Shown here piece by piece: positions 34,201 to 44,560 of a stretch of 62,000 nt of DNA (position 1 is the first letter of the stretch; each line of letters starts with the position of its first letter). The stretch comes from Gnetum montanum. Lineage: Eukaryota; Streptophyta; Gnetopsida; Gnetales; Gnetaceae. The stretch spans positions 1,042,592-1,104,591 of the forward strand of contig MNCI01015910.1 in assembly GCA_015680685.1 (NCBI GenBank). Direction: 5' to 3'. The notes beneath the pieces are model-generated. The model did not search any database. It was not told where the DNA came from and was given only the letters and a program-made list of their open reading frames with translations. The translations under genes were made by a program, and so were the position numbers.

Positions 34201-34740
34201 AGTTTCACCAAATACTGAATCTTTATATTCCTTAAGTTCTTTTGGAATTTTAATACTTGAAGATTTCTAGGATTGAGTTACTTTGACAACCAACATCATT
34301 GCACCCTTTTTGACTAATCTTTTGGCTTGCTTAATGGTTATCATATGAATTTTGTTTGCTATTCCTACCCTCCTTTAGAACCTTGAATTTGTTAGTGGTT
34401 GGGACTTTTAAAATATGAGTTCTAAAGTGGGTAGTAATATCAATTTTTTTGTAGAAAAGAAATTCCTAAAATTGCATCAACACCACCTAGTTGAAATTCA
34501 AATAATTCATCAATGAAAGGCATGTCTTACAAGGTAAATTTAATTTCTCTGTACTTAGTATGCTTGCTCATGCTTGTTCCATCTGCAAGTTCTATCTTAA
34601 TAATTTTCTTTGAAGGTAAACTTAATTTCAATAAACTAATTAACTTTGGAAAAATAAAGTTATCACTAGAACCACTATCAATCAAACATTTAATTACCTT
34701 TAATTGAACCTTTAAAAATTATTAAAGAAAATTAAAATTT
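31283..34740 (-). pseudogene. pol: Element I pol: protease, RT, RNase H, integrase (chromovirus-like)
   Basis: Best preserved pol in the window, minus strand. [22 protein letters not shown] (33994), [35 protein letters not shown], and an intact FMDDILVYS-type catalytic site near 33670. RNase H start VCSFLGLIGFYQHSIKYFS and PIEVFTNACGIRIGVVLSQ (33140-33451). Integrase zinc finger HEVPYAGYPGYIR...ICQRIK (32555-32700). Integrase C-terminal GPY/F-like module VLLRVKSTRSS, KLAPRYCGPFEIS (31677-31877). A further DVLYVLD-NTLPLQSN stretch near 31640 looks like a chromodomain-type tail. Protease remnant at 34450-34740. Frameshifts remain. Confidence 0.82.
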
Positions 34741-35967
34741 ACATAAGCCTAATTTAGTTGATGTAGATATCTTCTTCATGGTTATGGTGGTAGTTGGGAT
34801 TTTTTCTTTGTTCATGTTTGGGTTGGGTTTTTCATTCTTGATTTGATTAGTCCTTTATACCCTTGCCTACAATTTTGGACAATCTCATTTAAAATGATCC
34901 TTACCATAAACAAAACATCCTAATCCTAATTAGGCTCTTTTGGTCAATGTCTCTTCTACCATTGCTTGTGAAGAGTAGCTTGTTCAGGAGTTTCTTGTCA
35001 AAGGGTAGTTTTTACTTTATTTGATTCTTTATAATATTTAGTAATTCTATATGCTTCATCAACTACTTGAGGGTTATGTGCTTGTGTTTGAGGATGTGGT
35101 TGTGCATGTAATCCACCAATGAACTTTGAAGCTAATTCTCCCTCATCTCAGTGGCTAACATACTAAGAGAGATCACAGAATTCCTTGTAGTAATCTTCTA
35201 TAGATTGCCTTCCGAATCTTAAGGAATCAAATCTCATTTTGTGCTTTTTGAGAAAAGAATCAGGTAAAAATTTTTGTTCACTCAATAAAAGTTAAGCCAA
35301 TTTGTAATCAAACCTTCATATCTCAATCCATTTTACCATGTTGTCGCAAGTCCTCTAAAACACAAGGAGACCACTTTTAAACATTCTAGACTTGACAAAT
35401 TCAACATATAGTGATTTTTCATTGTATCAAGTCAATTCTTCACCTTGGCATTGGATCCAAGGGCTTCATCACAATTATCTAATTTTACTTTCTTGGCATG
35501 AACTTATGTCGATGATTCTCTAGGTGGATTAAGTCAGTTTCTCGTATCCCTCACCTTCAATTTCTACTCTATGGTCTAAAGGAGGGATTTTGATATCTTG
35601 GTGACCAATAAGTGAGGGTTGATTTTAGTGTGAATCCTTATGGGGAAGTTGATCTTGATCTTGGTGTTGATCTCAGGTGGAATGTGGCTAGGATTTGAGG
35701 GTTGAATGAGATGGTTAGTTAATTGCTTGATGGAGTTTGTAACGGAATCCATCTTTCCTTGCACATCCAACCATTTATCCTTTGAACTCTAGAAAAATTT
35801 CCTAATTTCCTCAGACATATTTTTCATCTCTATCCTAAACCATTGATTGACTAACAAAGCTCTTCTTGAACACCCTTGATCTCATTAATTTGACTCTGAA
35901 GGGCATTCATCAGATCATTGACTTGGATCTCCGTCACTCTCTTATATATTCTTTGGGTTCTAGACAT
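34741..35967 (-). pseudogene. gag: Element I gag, degenerate
   Basis: The likely start is the minus-strand ATG at 35967 (MSRTQRIYKRVTEIQ, then NDLMNALQSQINEIK), a helix-rich N-terminus. A capsid-like middle lies at 35000-35500. A CFVYGKDHFK.DCPKL zinc-knuckle remnant is near 34880-34930, with the second Cys changed to Tyr. Pol follows directly. Confidence 0.65.
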
Positions 35968-36282
35968 CAGTAAGTTAAAAAAATCAAGTATGTTGGTAAT
36001 CCTTGGCCTCTATTGCCTTTTTATTTGGTTTCAAAATAGTTAATCGGTTGTAGAAGAGGTTGAAACTATCATGGATTTCTCCTCGACCATTGAATCCTAA
36101 TTATTTTGGCATCTTAAATAATGGATTAAAAAGCTACTTTTTTATAACTTGAAACCTAAAACTGATCATTTTGTTGCATCCAAAAGGTTCAAATCTATTG
36201 AAATCAGCTTTTGTTCAGTCAAAAATGGACTTTGAATTCAAAAGTTATGGCCATTTTAAATTTACAAAACTTGCATGGATTT
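35968..36282 (-). other. Leader/LTR-like sequence upstream of element I gag
   Basis: No ORF. It could be the leader of element I, but it does not resemble the I 3' LTR, and no primer site was recognised, so the I 5' LTR is missing, replaced or very diverged. Confidence 0.35.
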
Positions 36283-36336
36283 TGAGACTTCCCAAGAGGT
36301 CACCCATTCCAATTCTACTCTAGGTCAAGTAAGTTT
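36283..36336 (-). repeat. 5S rRNA-like fragment inside LTR-like sequence
   Basis: The minus strand contains ATGGGTGACCTC, TGGGAAGTC and CTTGACCTAGAGTAG, matching the 3' half of plant 5S rRNA (CTTGGGCGAGAGTAGTACTA, ATGGGTGACCTCCTGGGAAG) with several substitutions. The 5' half, including most of the internal control region, is not visible. Such 5S-derived patches are known in LTRs of some plant retroelements, for example Cassandra. It is not a functional 5S gene. Confidence 0.65.
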
Positions 36337-38026
36337 AATTAGGGAATTCTTATTTTCATTGTTACTAAGGCATCAAATTCTAATTATTGAGAATATTTTT
36401 TTGCATTCTTAATTTAAATTAATGGTGTAACAAAGAAATTTTTAATTTTCCATCAATTGATAGAAATTTTAATTTTTTTGTCAGTTGATGGGCAATTTCA
36501 AAATTTTTAGTTAGGTGACAGAATTTTTTTCATTTCATGCTAATGACAGAAATAGATGTAGTGGTGTGCCAACGATGATGTAGGTGGATACTAGGCAACA
36601 TCAGTGACACAACAAAGGTGGGGGCTATGCTAGTGACCATCTTAGGGCTTGCATGGTCATCTAGGCTATGTTGTGTTGGGTTTGCATGACCCTCCCTAGG
36701 GGCATGCATAGCCTATGTTAGGGTCCTATGTGATCACAGTAATGTCTTCCTACCACGAGCGTCCTCCACACTATGTTACCAATGCCCACCATTGCTACTG
36801 CTATTGCCTTTTCTAACCTACTTCGACTAGCATGGTCCTAAGGGATGAAAAGTGCCTGTGACCAACAGCCCTAGAGGATGCTTAGAATGCCTATGATTGG
36901 TGACATTGTAGGTGCTAAGGGTGCCTGTGATTGATAGCATCATTGATACCAAGGATGCTTGTGATTTGTGGTATTGTTGATGTTAGGGGTGCTTGTGATT
37001 TGCAACATCATTGATGTTCAATGCCACTAGTGGAGGCAAACACTATAGGATGATAATGGACCAAGCAATGGTAGGTGATAGTGGTGCATGAATGGGTGAT
37101 GCGTGATAGTGGTGAGCAAATAGTTGGTGTGAATGGGCAACATGTATGAGCTCAATAGGCAATGCATGATTCATGGTTGCCCTTGGGTTGGCCTTTAGCA
37201 AGCCCTTGGGACCAACCCTTGGCTATTACCAACCCTTGGGCCTAGCTATAGTTGGCGACATGGTCAATCGTGGCTAGTAGTAGGGTCAATGGTAGTCCTA
37301 CCAAGGTTTTTTAATCATTTTTTATTTTTTAATCTTAATATAAAATTTTTAAAAATATTGGGGCTCGAAATCGAAATCAAGACCTCTCACCCATTTTTTG
37401 AAAAAATAAATAAATATTTTTTTAAAAAATAATTTTTAAATTTTTAAATTGCATGTAGCCTAAGAAATGTCGTATCTCCCAAATTGTAAGTTAGATTTTG
37501 ATAACATTAGTACCATTAGAATCATCTCAGAGAGCACTACGCGTTGAGCCAGAGATAACTCAATTTTGGTGAATCTAAAAAATCACAAAATTCCAAAAAT
37601 TAAGTATTAGCGTTATTTAATTATTCATTAACTTAAGTTAATACTTTCTATTTACTCTTTCCCAGATTCTTGTTGTTCTCTTATAAATATGAGAAGAAGA
37701 AAAACTTTGTTCATCATGGCTCAATATTAGTGGGAGATTGAAGGATTCCATTAGCGGAGAAGCTTGAAGATTTCTACCATCAACACAAATGATTTTTTTT
37801 CTTCAACCATCATCATCATGACCCTAAAGCATCCTACCCAAGTTCATTCTTTAGCTTGAGGTAGCTTTAAATTGGTGTCCATTCTTTTTCATCAAAATAG
37901 TGTAGTTACTACTTCCAATATTGTGCATGATTTACTTGGAAAGCAGGGCTTTTAGTTCCTTATTACTTCCTGGTTGCCTAAATTACTAATCTTCCATGTT
38001 TTCAAGGCAACTGAGTGTAAAGACTT
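36337..38026 (+). repeat. LTR-like unit J with GC-richer word repeats and a TATA box
   Basis: The region 36850-37300 holds degenerate repeats (GGTGCTTGTGATT, GTGCCTGTGATTGATAGCAT, CCAACCCTTGGGC/GCT) of higher GC than the surroundings. Downstream is CTTATAAATATGAGAAG (37680-37696), a plausible plus-strand TATA box. A CGTATCTCCCAAATTGTAAG block near 37470 resembles gypsy LTR sequence known from other plants. Ends, direction and family are uncertain; element D follows at 38027. Confidence 0.4.
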
Positions 38027-38750
38027 TGATGAGTGGTGAGGTACCCCTATGCCCAACCATACGAATCATGGGCATTCATGCATGACTCGGTCAAATTCCG
38101 TAGACTACAAGCACTTATGTACACTAAATTTTAGCTAGCAAAACCTTAGTTAGAATGGTCTTTGTGTTCCCAATCTCACCTATGATATTCTAAAGTGATG
38201 GTTGAGTGAGATTGAGGCAAATGATTTTTATCAGTTTTCTTTTTTATCTTTAAAGGTCTAATTCTTTTAATGTAGGAAATGGAAAGTTGTGTAATTTGTA
38301 GTTGTTCTACTCTATCACTTAACTCTCCCTAGCATAAGAAACCAATCCCATCTTCCATGCACATCTTGAGCATATCCTAACCACTGCTAGGTTACCATAC
38401 ATTAAGCATCACTGGGTTACCAAGTGTCTAATATATGTTCGAGATGGTTGTGCCTATGGTTCTCATAAAATATGAAAAGGACAATAACCATAAAGTAATA
38501 ACAATAAAATCTTTTATAATTATTTAAGCGTTGAAATATGAAAATGTTTTAATGCTTAAGTGATTAAATCCAAATGCTACAAGAAATGCTCAAAAATCTT
38601 GTCTTTATTGCTGATCACACCAATGGGCTCGGGTACATTAGCACTCGAATAAAGAGCCATACACCTTTTTCACACCTGCTACAAGCACTTGGAAAATATT
38701 CTAACTTACATAAAAACAAACTGTAAGAGCTTCTCCTCTTTATTTTTGGG
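38027..38750 (-). repeat. Element D 3' LTR lacking most of U3
   Basis: Aligns closely with 49753-50450 of the 5' LTR, including the AATAAA stem-loop (38602-38655). Similarity breaks at about 38731, just upstream of R; a decayed TATA-like CAAAAATAAAGAGG follows, then third-ORF sequence without a word array or a recognisable polypurine tract. Confidence 0.75.
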
Positions 38751-38759
38751 ATCGTTCAC

Positions 38760-41400
38760 CATCCAGGTGGCTTCACCAATGTGTGCTAGAATGGGAACAT
38801 CTCAAGGACATGGAAGTGCAGGGAAGAGTTCCTTCAAATTGAAAAACTAGTTACTGGTAGTCATTCATTCATTGGGCCAAGTTCTCTACAACTATGTGTT
38901 ATCCTTCAAAATGGGTGCAAAGAACTTCGAGTTCCACATTGGCTATTTCTAGCTTTTGCTTTGTCTTTTTATGCACTTGGAAATCACCCTCATATAAAGA
39001 ATATGAGGTGGTCACTTGTTTCTCCAGGTCTGACTACGGCCTTCTAGCTGTCAGCATAGCTAGGTTTGCATAACAAAGATTGGCTAACTCCATGTATTCC
39101 ATCATCTCTTCAATCTATAGCTCTTTGAGATAGATCTTAGCCTGGTTGTAGGCCTTTAATCCATCGAAGATGGATTGCCACACCTCACCTCCTTCCCTAA
39201 GCTATTGGAGTGTTTGGTTCACTTTAGCCTTTGCGACTTGCATTTCTTTTTCATTAAATTCTTTCAGCAATCCCACTTGGCCCCTATAATGATTTCTTAC
39301 TCATTCAAATTAAGGGTCTTATTTTTCCAAGCGGTTATTTCAATAGCTGATTTTTGTCGTAAGGTTCAAACTTCTTCCATGGATAGATTACAATTTTCAG
39401 CTACCAATCTCCTTACATCAGTGTTTACCCAAGCTAGCTCCTCTTACTATTCATGGATAAAATTATTCATGTGTTAATTTTCATCACCAACATTACACAG
39501 GTGAAAAACCTCTACAGTCAACCTAACATTCTCCTGGCGAACCTCTACTAAGTCCTTGTTTAGATGGTAAGAATGAGCGTTTGTTAAGGACTTGTTAAAG
39601 ATTTCTGACTCTCACTCATTCTCAACCATCTGAAGTTTGGTCTGAAGTTGTTGAAAAGCTTCATCCCTAGTAAGTTTTCAGTTGAGAAGAGCTGGATCAA
39701 CAAGTTGGGCCCTCAGTTCAGTAACTTGCATAGCTAAGCATTGATAATCTGCTTGGGCTACTTTAAGTTGCCCATCTAAGATGAGACACTTGCCCCTTGA
39801 TGAGAGCAACTTTGACTAAGTGGTAGTCATGTTGTCTAGAAGATCAAAAACATCTGGAAGCAATTGTCTAGTTCCCACTAGTCGATCCAACAATTCTTCA
39901 TGTTGGGCTATGTTGATTCTACTACATTGAGTTCCTGTGGACATTTGTACATCTCCGAGTCCATGTACATAGGGTACAGGCACCATAGGTTCATTAAGAG
40001 CCATAATGATTGTGTTAGCAACCACTTCTATCACAACCTCATATCCCTGGTGTTGCATTACTAGGACAGTGGCCCCCTCTCCATCCTCCAAGCACACTGA
40101 GAAAGTAGTGGCATTTCCTAAAATTTTAGGAAATAGTTGTTGGGTGGATACCGTTACTTCTCAAACACTGGGATCCATTCCTTAGGCACTTATGTTCATA
40201 TGGCAAAAAACATTGGCCTTGCTATCTGTAGAAGACTTATAGATCAAGCCACTTGTTCAAGATGGCTCATTACAGGGCAGTACACTAAAGGGCCTTCTCC
40301 ACTACCAGTTCCTACTAATTACTCTTGCTGGCTCAAGAGCAATTGTTGGATCTTGCATATGTGTTCTATGATCATTTATGAGCTCAACCTTGTTGTTTGT
40401 GCTAGCAGTGGAGGTGGTTGCTACTCTTCCTTTATCTACGTTATGGCAAGAGTCTTGTCTTTCATCATTTCATGCCACAAGGCAATTGGGATGTGACGAA
40501 GTGTATCATTAGCATAGCATGCTATCCCTGCCCATTTGCACAATTTCCTGATTAGGTAGGGAAAAGGTAGAGCTCATCTTCCACATTTGTTTTCAGCAAA
40601 TCTTTTTTCAATTTTAAGGAAAAGTAACTATGGAAGGTTAATGGGGAACTTCCCACTTAGAGCGGCACATGCATGAGTAGAGAAGGCAATGATCTTGTTG
40701 GGTCTTATTGTTGGATTCAAGTGGTAAGACATAATTTTTAAGTAGACTCTCTCTGTGGTGGTTAGTGTGCCAAAATTCTTATGTTCTACCCCATAGCACT
40801 ATCTAATCCACTCCCCTTTCACCTTAGGATCTACTTATTTTAGAATCTCCAGCATAGTAGCTCTGGTCTTAGGCAACCCAAGAGCTTGCACAATTGCTTT
40901 TGCAGAGTAAGATACATGAATGTCCTTGATTCTTACTCTGGACCCCAGCTGCCGATTCATCTAGAAGAGATAAGTTTCTCCTAGGTACCATTCACCACTG
41001 GAGGTGATGATTGACCACATAGGAGAATTTTGTAGGTAGGTTTTGGCTTCTTCTAGTGCATTTTCTAGAAATGATCTGAAGTTTAACTGTTGAAGGACTA
41101 TTCGTTGCAGCTTCCTCGGCTTAATAGCATTAATACAGGCTTGGGTTAGGGTGACCTCAAGCTGTGGCGCTACCACTAGAGTCTCATCCCTTTACAATTG
41201 TTTGCCAGAGACGTCCTCTTTGGGAATTTGGTGAACAGATTCCATGTCAGGTCTTTCGCAGAGAGGGCCAGTTTCATGTGAACCATCCTCATGCTCTTGA
41301 GGTCATGCGTCCCATCCTCTTCCCATTCTAGGTCACTTGTCCCTTGGTTGGGATGGTCATTCTCCCCTTGGATGCCTCAGTTTAGGTGCCATCTATATTC
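38760..41400 (-). pseudogene. Element D third ORF (Athila-type, post-pol), degenerate
   Basis: In sense order on the minus strand: LEVTLTQACINAIKPRKLQR and NSPMWSIITSSGEWYLGE (41176-40961); VRIKDIHVSYSAKAIVQALG; YHLNPTIRPNKIIAFSTHA; LPFPYLIRKLCKWAGIACYA near 40560; LVMQHQGYEVVIEVVANTI and HEELLDRLVGTRQLLPDVFD (40097-39816); then a coiled-coil Glu/Leu-rich C-terminal half to about 38770. Co-linear with the third ORF of B. The LPFP-LIRKLCK block resembles a domain of plant Athila-group ORFs annotated as putative transposon protein. No signal peptide or clear membrane segment seen. Function unknown. Confidence 0.65.
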
Positions 41401-41827
41401 ACAACATAACCATAAATTAAAATGTGTATAAGTTTCTCAAAATGGAAATAATACATCTTCTCATTTTGGCCAAGCTATGACATTGGCATGTGCATCTTGT
41501 TAGGTTTCCTGAAGTGTAGTTGATCGATTAGAAAAAATAATAAAACATAATGAGTTGTAATTTATAGTTGTTTTGTTGTTTTTATTTTTTCTTGTCTATC
41601 CCCTAAGAGGTGTTAAGTCTTTGATAATCATAATAATAATAGACCTCACCCTCCCCCCTCCCCCCACGATGTAGAGCATACCTCCAGTAGCAAAAGGATG
41701 AAAGAATGGTTGGATTGGGACATGTGGTAGAAATGGTATGTGCTTAGTAAGAAGACTTGATGGAGAAAAATGGAAAAATCCCCTTGCTTTGTGAACAAAT
41801 GGACAATTTTCAAAGGCACAAAGTTGG
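41401..41827 (-). other. Element D leader between internal TATA box and third ORF
   Basis: About 430 bp without coding motifs, the same length as the equivalent interval in B. Contains a C-rich run (41650-41668). Part of it (CCTCCAGTAGC near 41680) is conserved in E. Confidence 0.4.
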
Positions 41828-41955
41828 TATATATAGTATTTTTATTATGCATTGATGGGGCTATGTAAACGAGGCTATGTAAATGCAGTGGGATGCGTAT
41901 ACAAGGCCTAGTTGATGCAATTATTTTGCTTAGTTGACCTGCATTGACCGATGAA
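41828..41955 (-). promoter_or_regulatory. Element D internal promoter-like array and TATA box before the third ORF
   Basis: Sense words GCATCAACTAGGCC, ATAGCCTCGTTTACATAGCC and CCCCATCAATGCAT are followed by ACTATATATACC (41826-41837). The LTR of the same element has GCGTCGACTGGGCC, GTGCCTCGTTGATGC and CCCCATCGACGCAT. The differences are mostly CpG-to-TpG/CpA transitions, so the internal words look like decayed copies of the LTR words. Confidence 0.6.
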
Positions 41956-43640
41956 GTAAGAGCCCAAATCTTTGGATTAGAACATAAAGTTGGGGTGATT
42001 TAAGAACTTAGAGACTAGAGAATCATCCGATAGAAAGAGGAAGGAAGATTGTTATCAAAATAAGAGTCGAAGATAGGAGAATGTCATAAGATGGAACTTT
42101 GTGGGTGAAGATCCATGTGATGAGTAAATGGAGATGATCGACAAATTATACCAAAGGGGAAGGAGATTAACAATCATGATCAAAGGATATGTAAGTGGGT
42201 CCTCCCCATAGTAGGCATTAGCCTCATTTGCCCTTGCATATCATCAACATAGGAGTCTATGGGCCCTGTAGTTAACTAATGGTTATTGCAAGTTAATACT
42301 CACACCATGAGAACCAACTGAAGAATTTATGAGTTCAAGCAAGGCATGACAGATGATCAAAACATAAAACTAGTAGTGAGGTGAGTCATGGGAAGTAATT
42401 GATGAAGATAAAGGAGTGTGAAATGAAATTCCTAATGTTTGTCACATGAAATCCCTTGTGAAGTGTGTGATTAAGTGACTTGGTAGGAGCCATCCTCAGT
42501 TTAGACCCAAAACTAGCCACACTCAATGACATCATAGCAACATTCAAAGACTTAGTCCATCCCCTTGAGGCACAAGAATGCTCCCACAACAACTACCATT
42601 CCAACATGAGTGAGATAGAGGAAATGAAAAAGGGTCGTAGTTAGAGGGGACAAAAGAAGTCCCATAATGAGTGCTTATAGCCCGTTAGAGGCAGTCTAAG
42701 GGGTGTGCTTTGAACTCCCATGTGTTTTTGTTTTATTTCTCTTTTTTTTTATGGGAACCACACCATGCAAATAACCATGCATTTTTACATGCATTTGGTC
42801 CAAGGGGTGTGCTTTGAATCCTCATTTTTGTTTTTTTTCTTTGAATGATGAGGACTACACCATACAAGGACAAATTGCCAATGAACTTCCTATTATGAAA
42901 GGATATTAGAGTGGTAAGAAGTTCGTGAGGACACTCTCATAGACAAGGGAATAAAAAATTATGAAGAATGTTGCATTCCCCTTGAAGTCACACCCTATTC
43001 AACCTATTGGGTCCTCCTCAAGTCCAAAAACTACACAAGTCACAAATTAATTAAAGTTTTTTTTAATGGAAAAGGGATTGCCTATTTCCAAAATAAGGAA
43101 AACCATGGAGTGGGTGAATGGGTGGATGACATGGACTCATTACCTGTTAAATGAAATGAAAGTATAATGTGAGTTCCTAGAATAGAAATGCTAAGGTAAG
43201 AACTAGATATAATAGGTGGACCATAATATGTGCCATTGCAAAGAGGAACAACCGCACTAGTACGTCCTATGACAATAAGACAACTTATTAATGAGAAGTA
43301 GAAAACAACTAAAAGATAAGTACATATATACATATAGAAATAAATAAATAAAAAGTAAGAATGGTCAAACATATGAACGATGTTGTAAAACAAAAATGTG
43401 TAAAAAAAAACTTTCAAAAACAACTAAGGAGCTAGTAGAGGTTGTTAGCATGGATGATGATCTCCCCCCAACTAAGCTAGGAGGAGGAGACCTAGAAAAT
43501 GGAACAAGGTTGACTTTGTGATAAGAGGGTAGTGACATTGGTTTAGTGGAGTTCATAGAAGGGTTTTAAGTGTTGCATATTGACTAACTGTGTTTTCATG
43601 GGATCCTTAGGTTTGTCTATAAGTAGGGCCTCAGACAAAA
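41956..43640 (-). other. Element D spacer between integrase and internal promoter
   Basis: Open frames here (for example 43082-43423) are hydrophobic and AT-driven with no recognised motif. Blocks are shared with E (57870-59100) and B (16270-16745), so it is a conserved noncoding part of this family. Confidence 0.5.
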
Positions 43641-44560
43641 ATGTTTTTGAAATAATATAAGGTCCCTCCCAGAGTGTTTGAAACTTAGTACATTTTAGTA
43701 CATGTGTGGGGTTCCAGATGAGTACCTTATCTCCACGTTGAAATGTTACCTTTCAAATCCTAAGATCATGATGTTTTTTACTATATTCCTTGTGTATTTC
43801 ATTTGATGATTAGGCTACTAGTCAGTTCTCATCTAGCACATTCAAGTTGATGAGTCGTTCTCATTATGCTAGTGATAGGTCAAGGCCCAAGTCACTAGCG
43901 ATAGATAGTGTTTGGAGTTCTACCTAAATTGGTAGTTTTGGTAATTTCCTATACACTAACTCGTAAGGAGAGTAGCCTTTAGGAAGTTTCCACATTGAGC
44001 GATAGGCCCAGAGGGCATTGTTAAGTTTTGTGCTCCAGTCCCTCCTATATTTGCTAACAATATTAGTTAGGATCTTTGTAATCTTCCTATTTGTGACTCT
44101 GGCTTGCCCATTGGCTTGGGGGTGATATGGTGTTGTAAATTTATGTTCGAGCCCCAAGTGCTACATGAGTTTATAAAAAGTATTATCCATGAAGTGGGTG
44201 CCATTATCCAAAATGAGTGCACATGGCACCCCAAACCTATTCACGATTTACTGTTGGACAAACCGTGCGGCTGTGGTTGAGGAACAGTCAGTGACGATTG
44301 TTGCCTCTACCCACTTGGTACAGTAGTCTACTACGACGATGATATATGCCTTCCCATTGGACATGGGTGTGATAGGGCCAATGAAGTCAATGCCCCAAAT
44401 ATTGAAGGGTTCTAGTCGCTAGAACCACTATTGAGGTTCCTCCATTCATGCTATCATCCCACCATCTCTCTGACATTGTTCACAGGAGCGGACGAACCAT
44501 TGAGCATCTCTGAAGAGTGTAGGCTAGTAATATCCTACAAGTAGGATTTTAATGGCCATG
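43641..44560 (-). pseudogene. Element D integrase, degenerate
   Basis: Minus-strand integrase remnant. The zinc-finger end is near 44450-44500. The core has IDFIGPITPMSNGKAYIIVV, then DNGTHF near 44180-44220, and EHKFTTPYHPQANGQARVTN with the DDE glutamate region replaced (Gln-Ala where related elements keep Glu). LNNALWAYRS, YSPYELVYRKLPKLPI follow (43924-44157). Lies after RNase H as in all gypsy elements. Confidence 0.8.

Noticed and set aside
37350-37410. tRNA or SINE-like box (GCTCGAAATCGAAATC)
   Set aside because: No cloverleaf or paired A and B boxes could be built; the block fits LTR-like sequence better.
43082-43423. 113-codon hydrophobic minus-strand frame, seeming membrane protein
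   Set aside because: Lies in the conserved noncoding spacer of D; the hydrophobicity follows from T-rich sequence, and the equivalent region of E (58907-59107) is not similar as protein.
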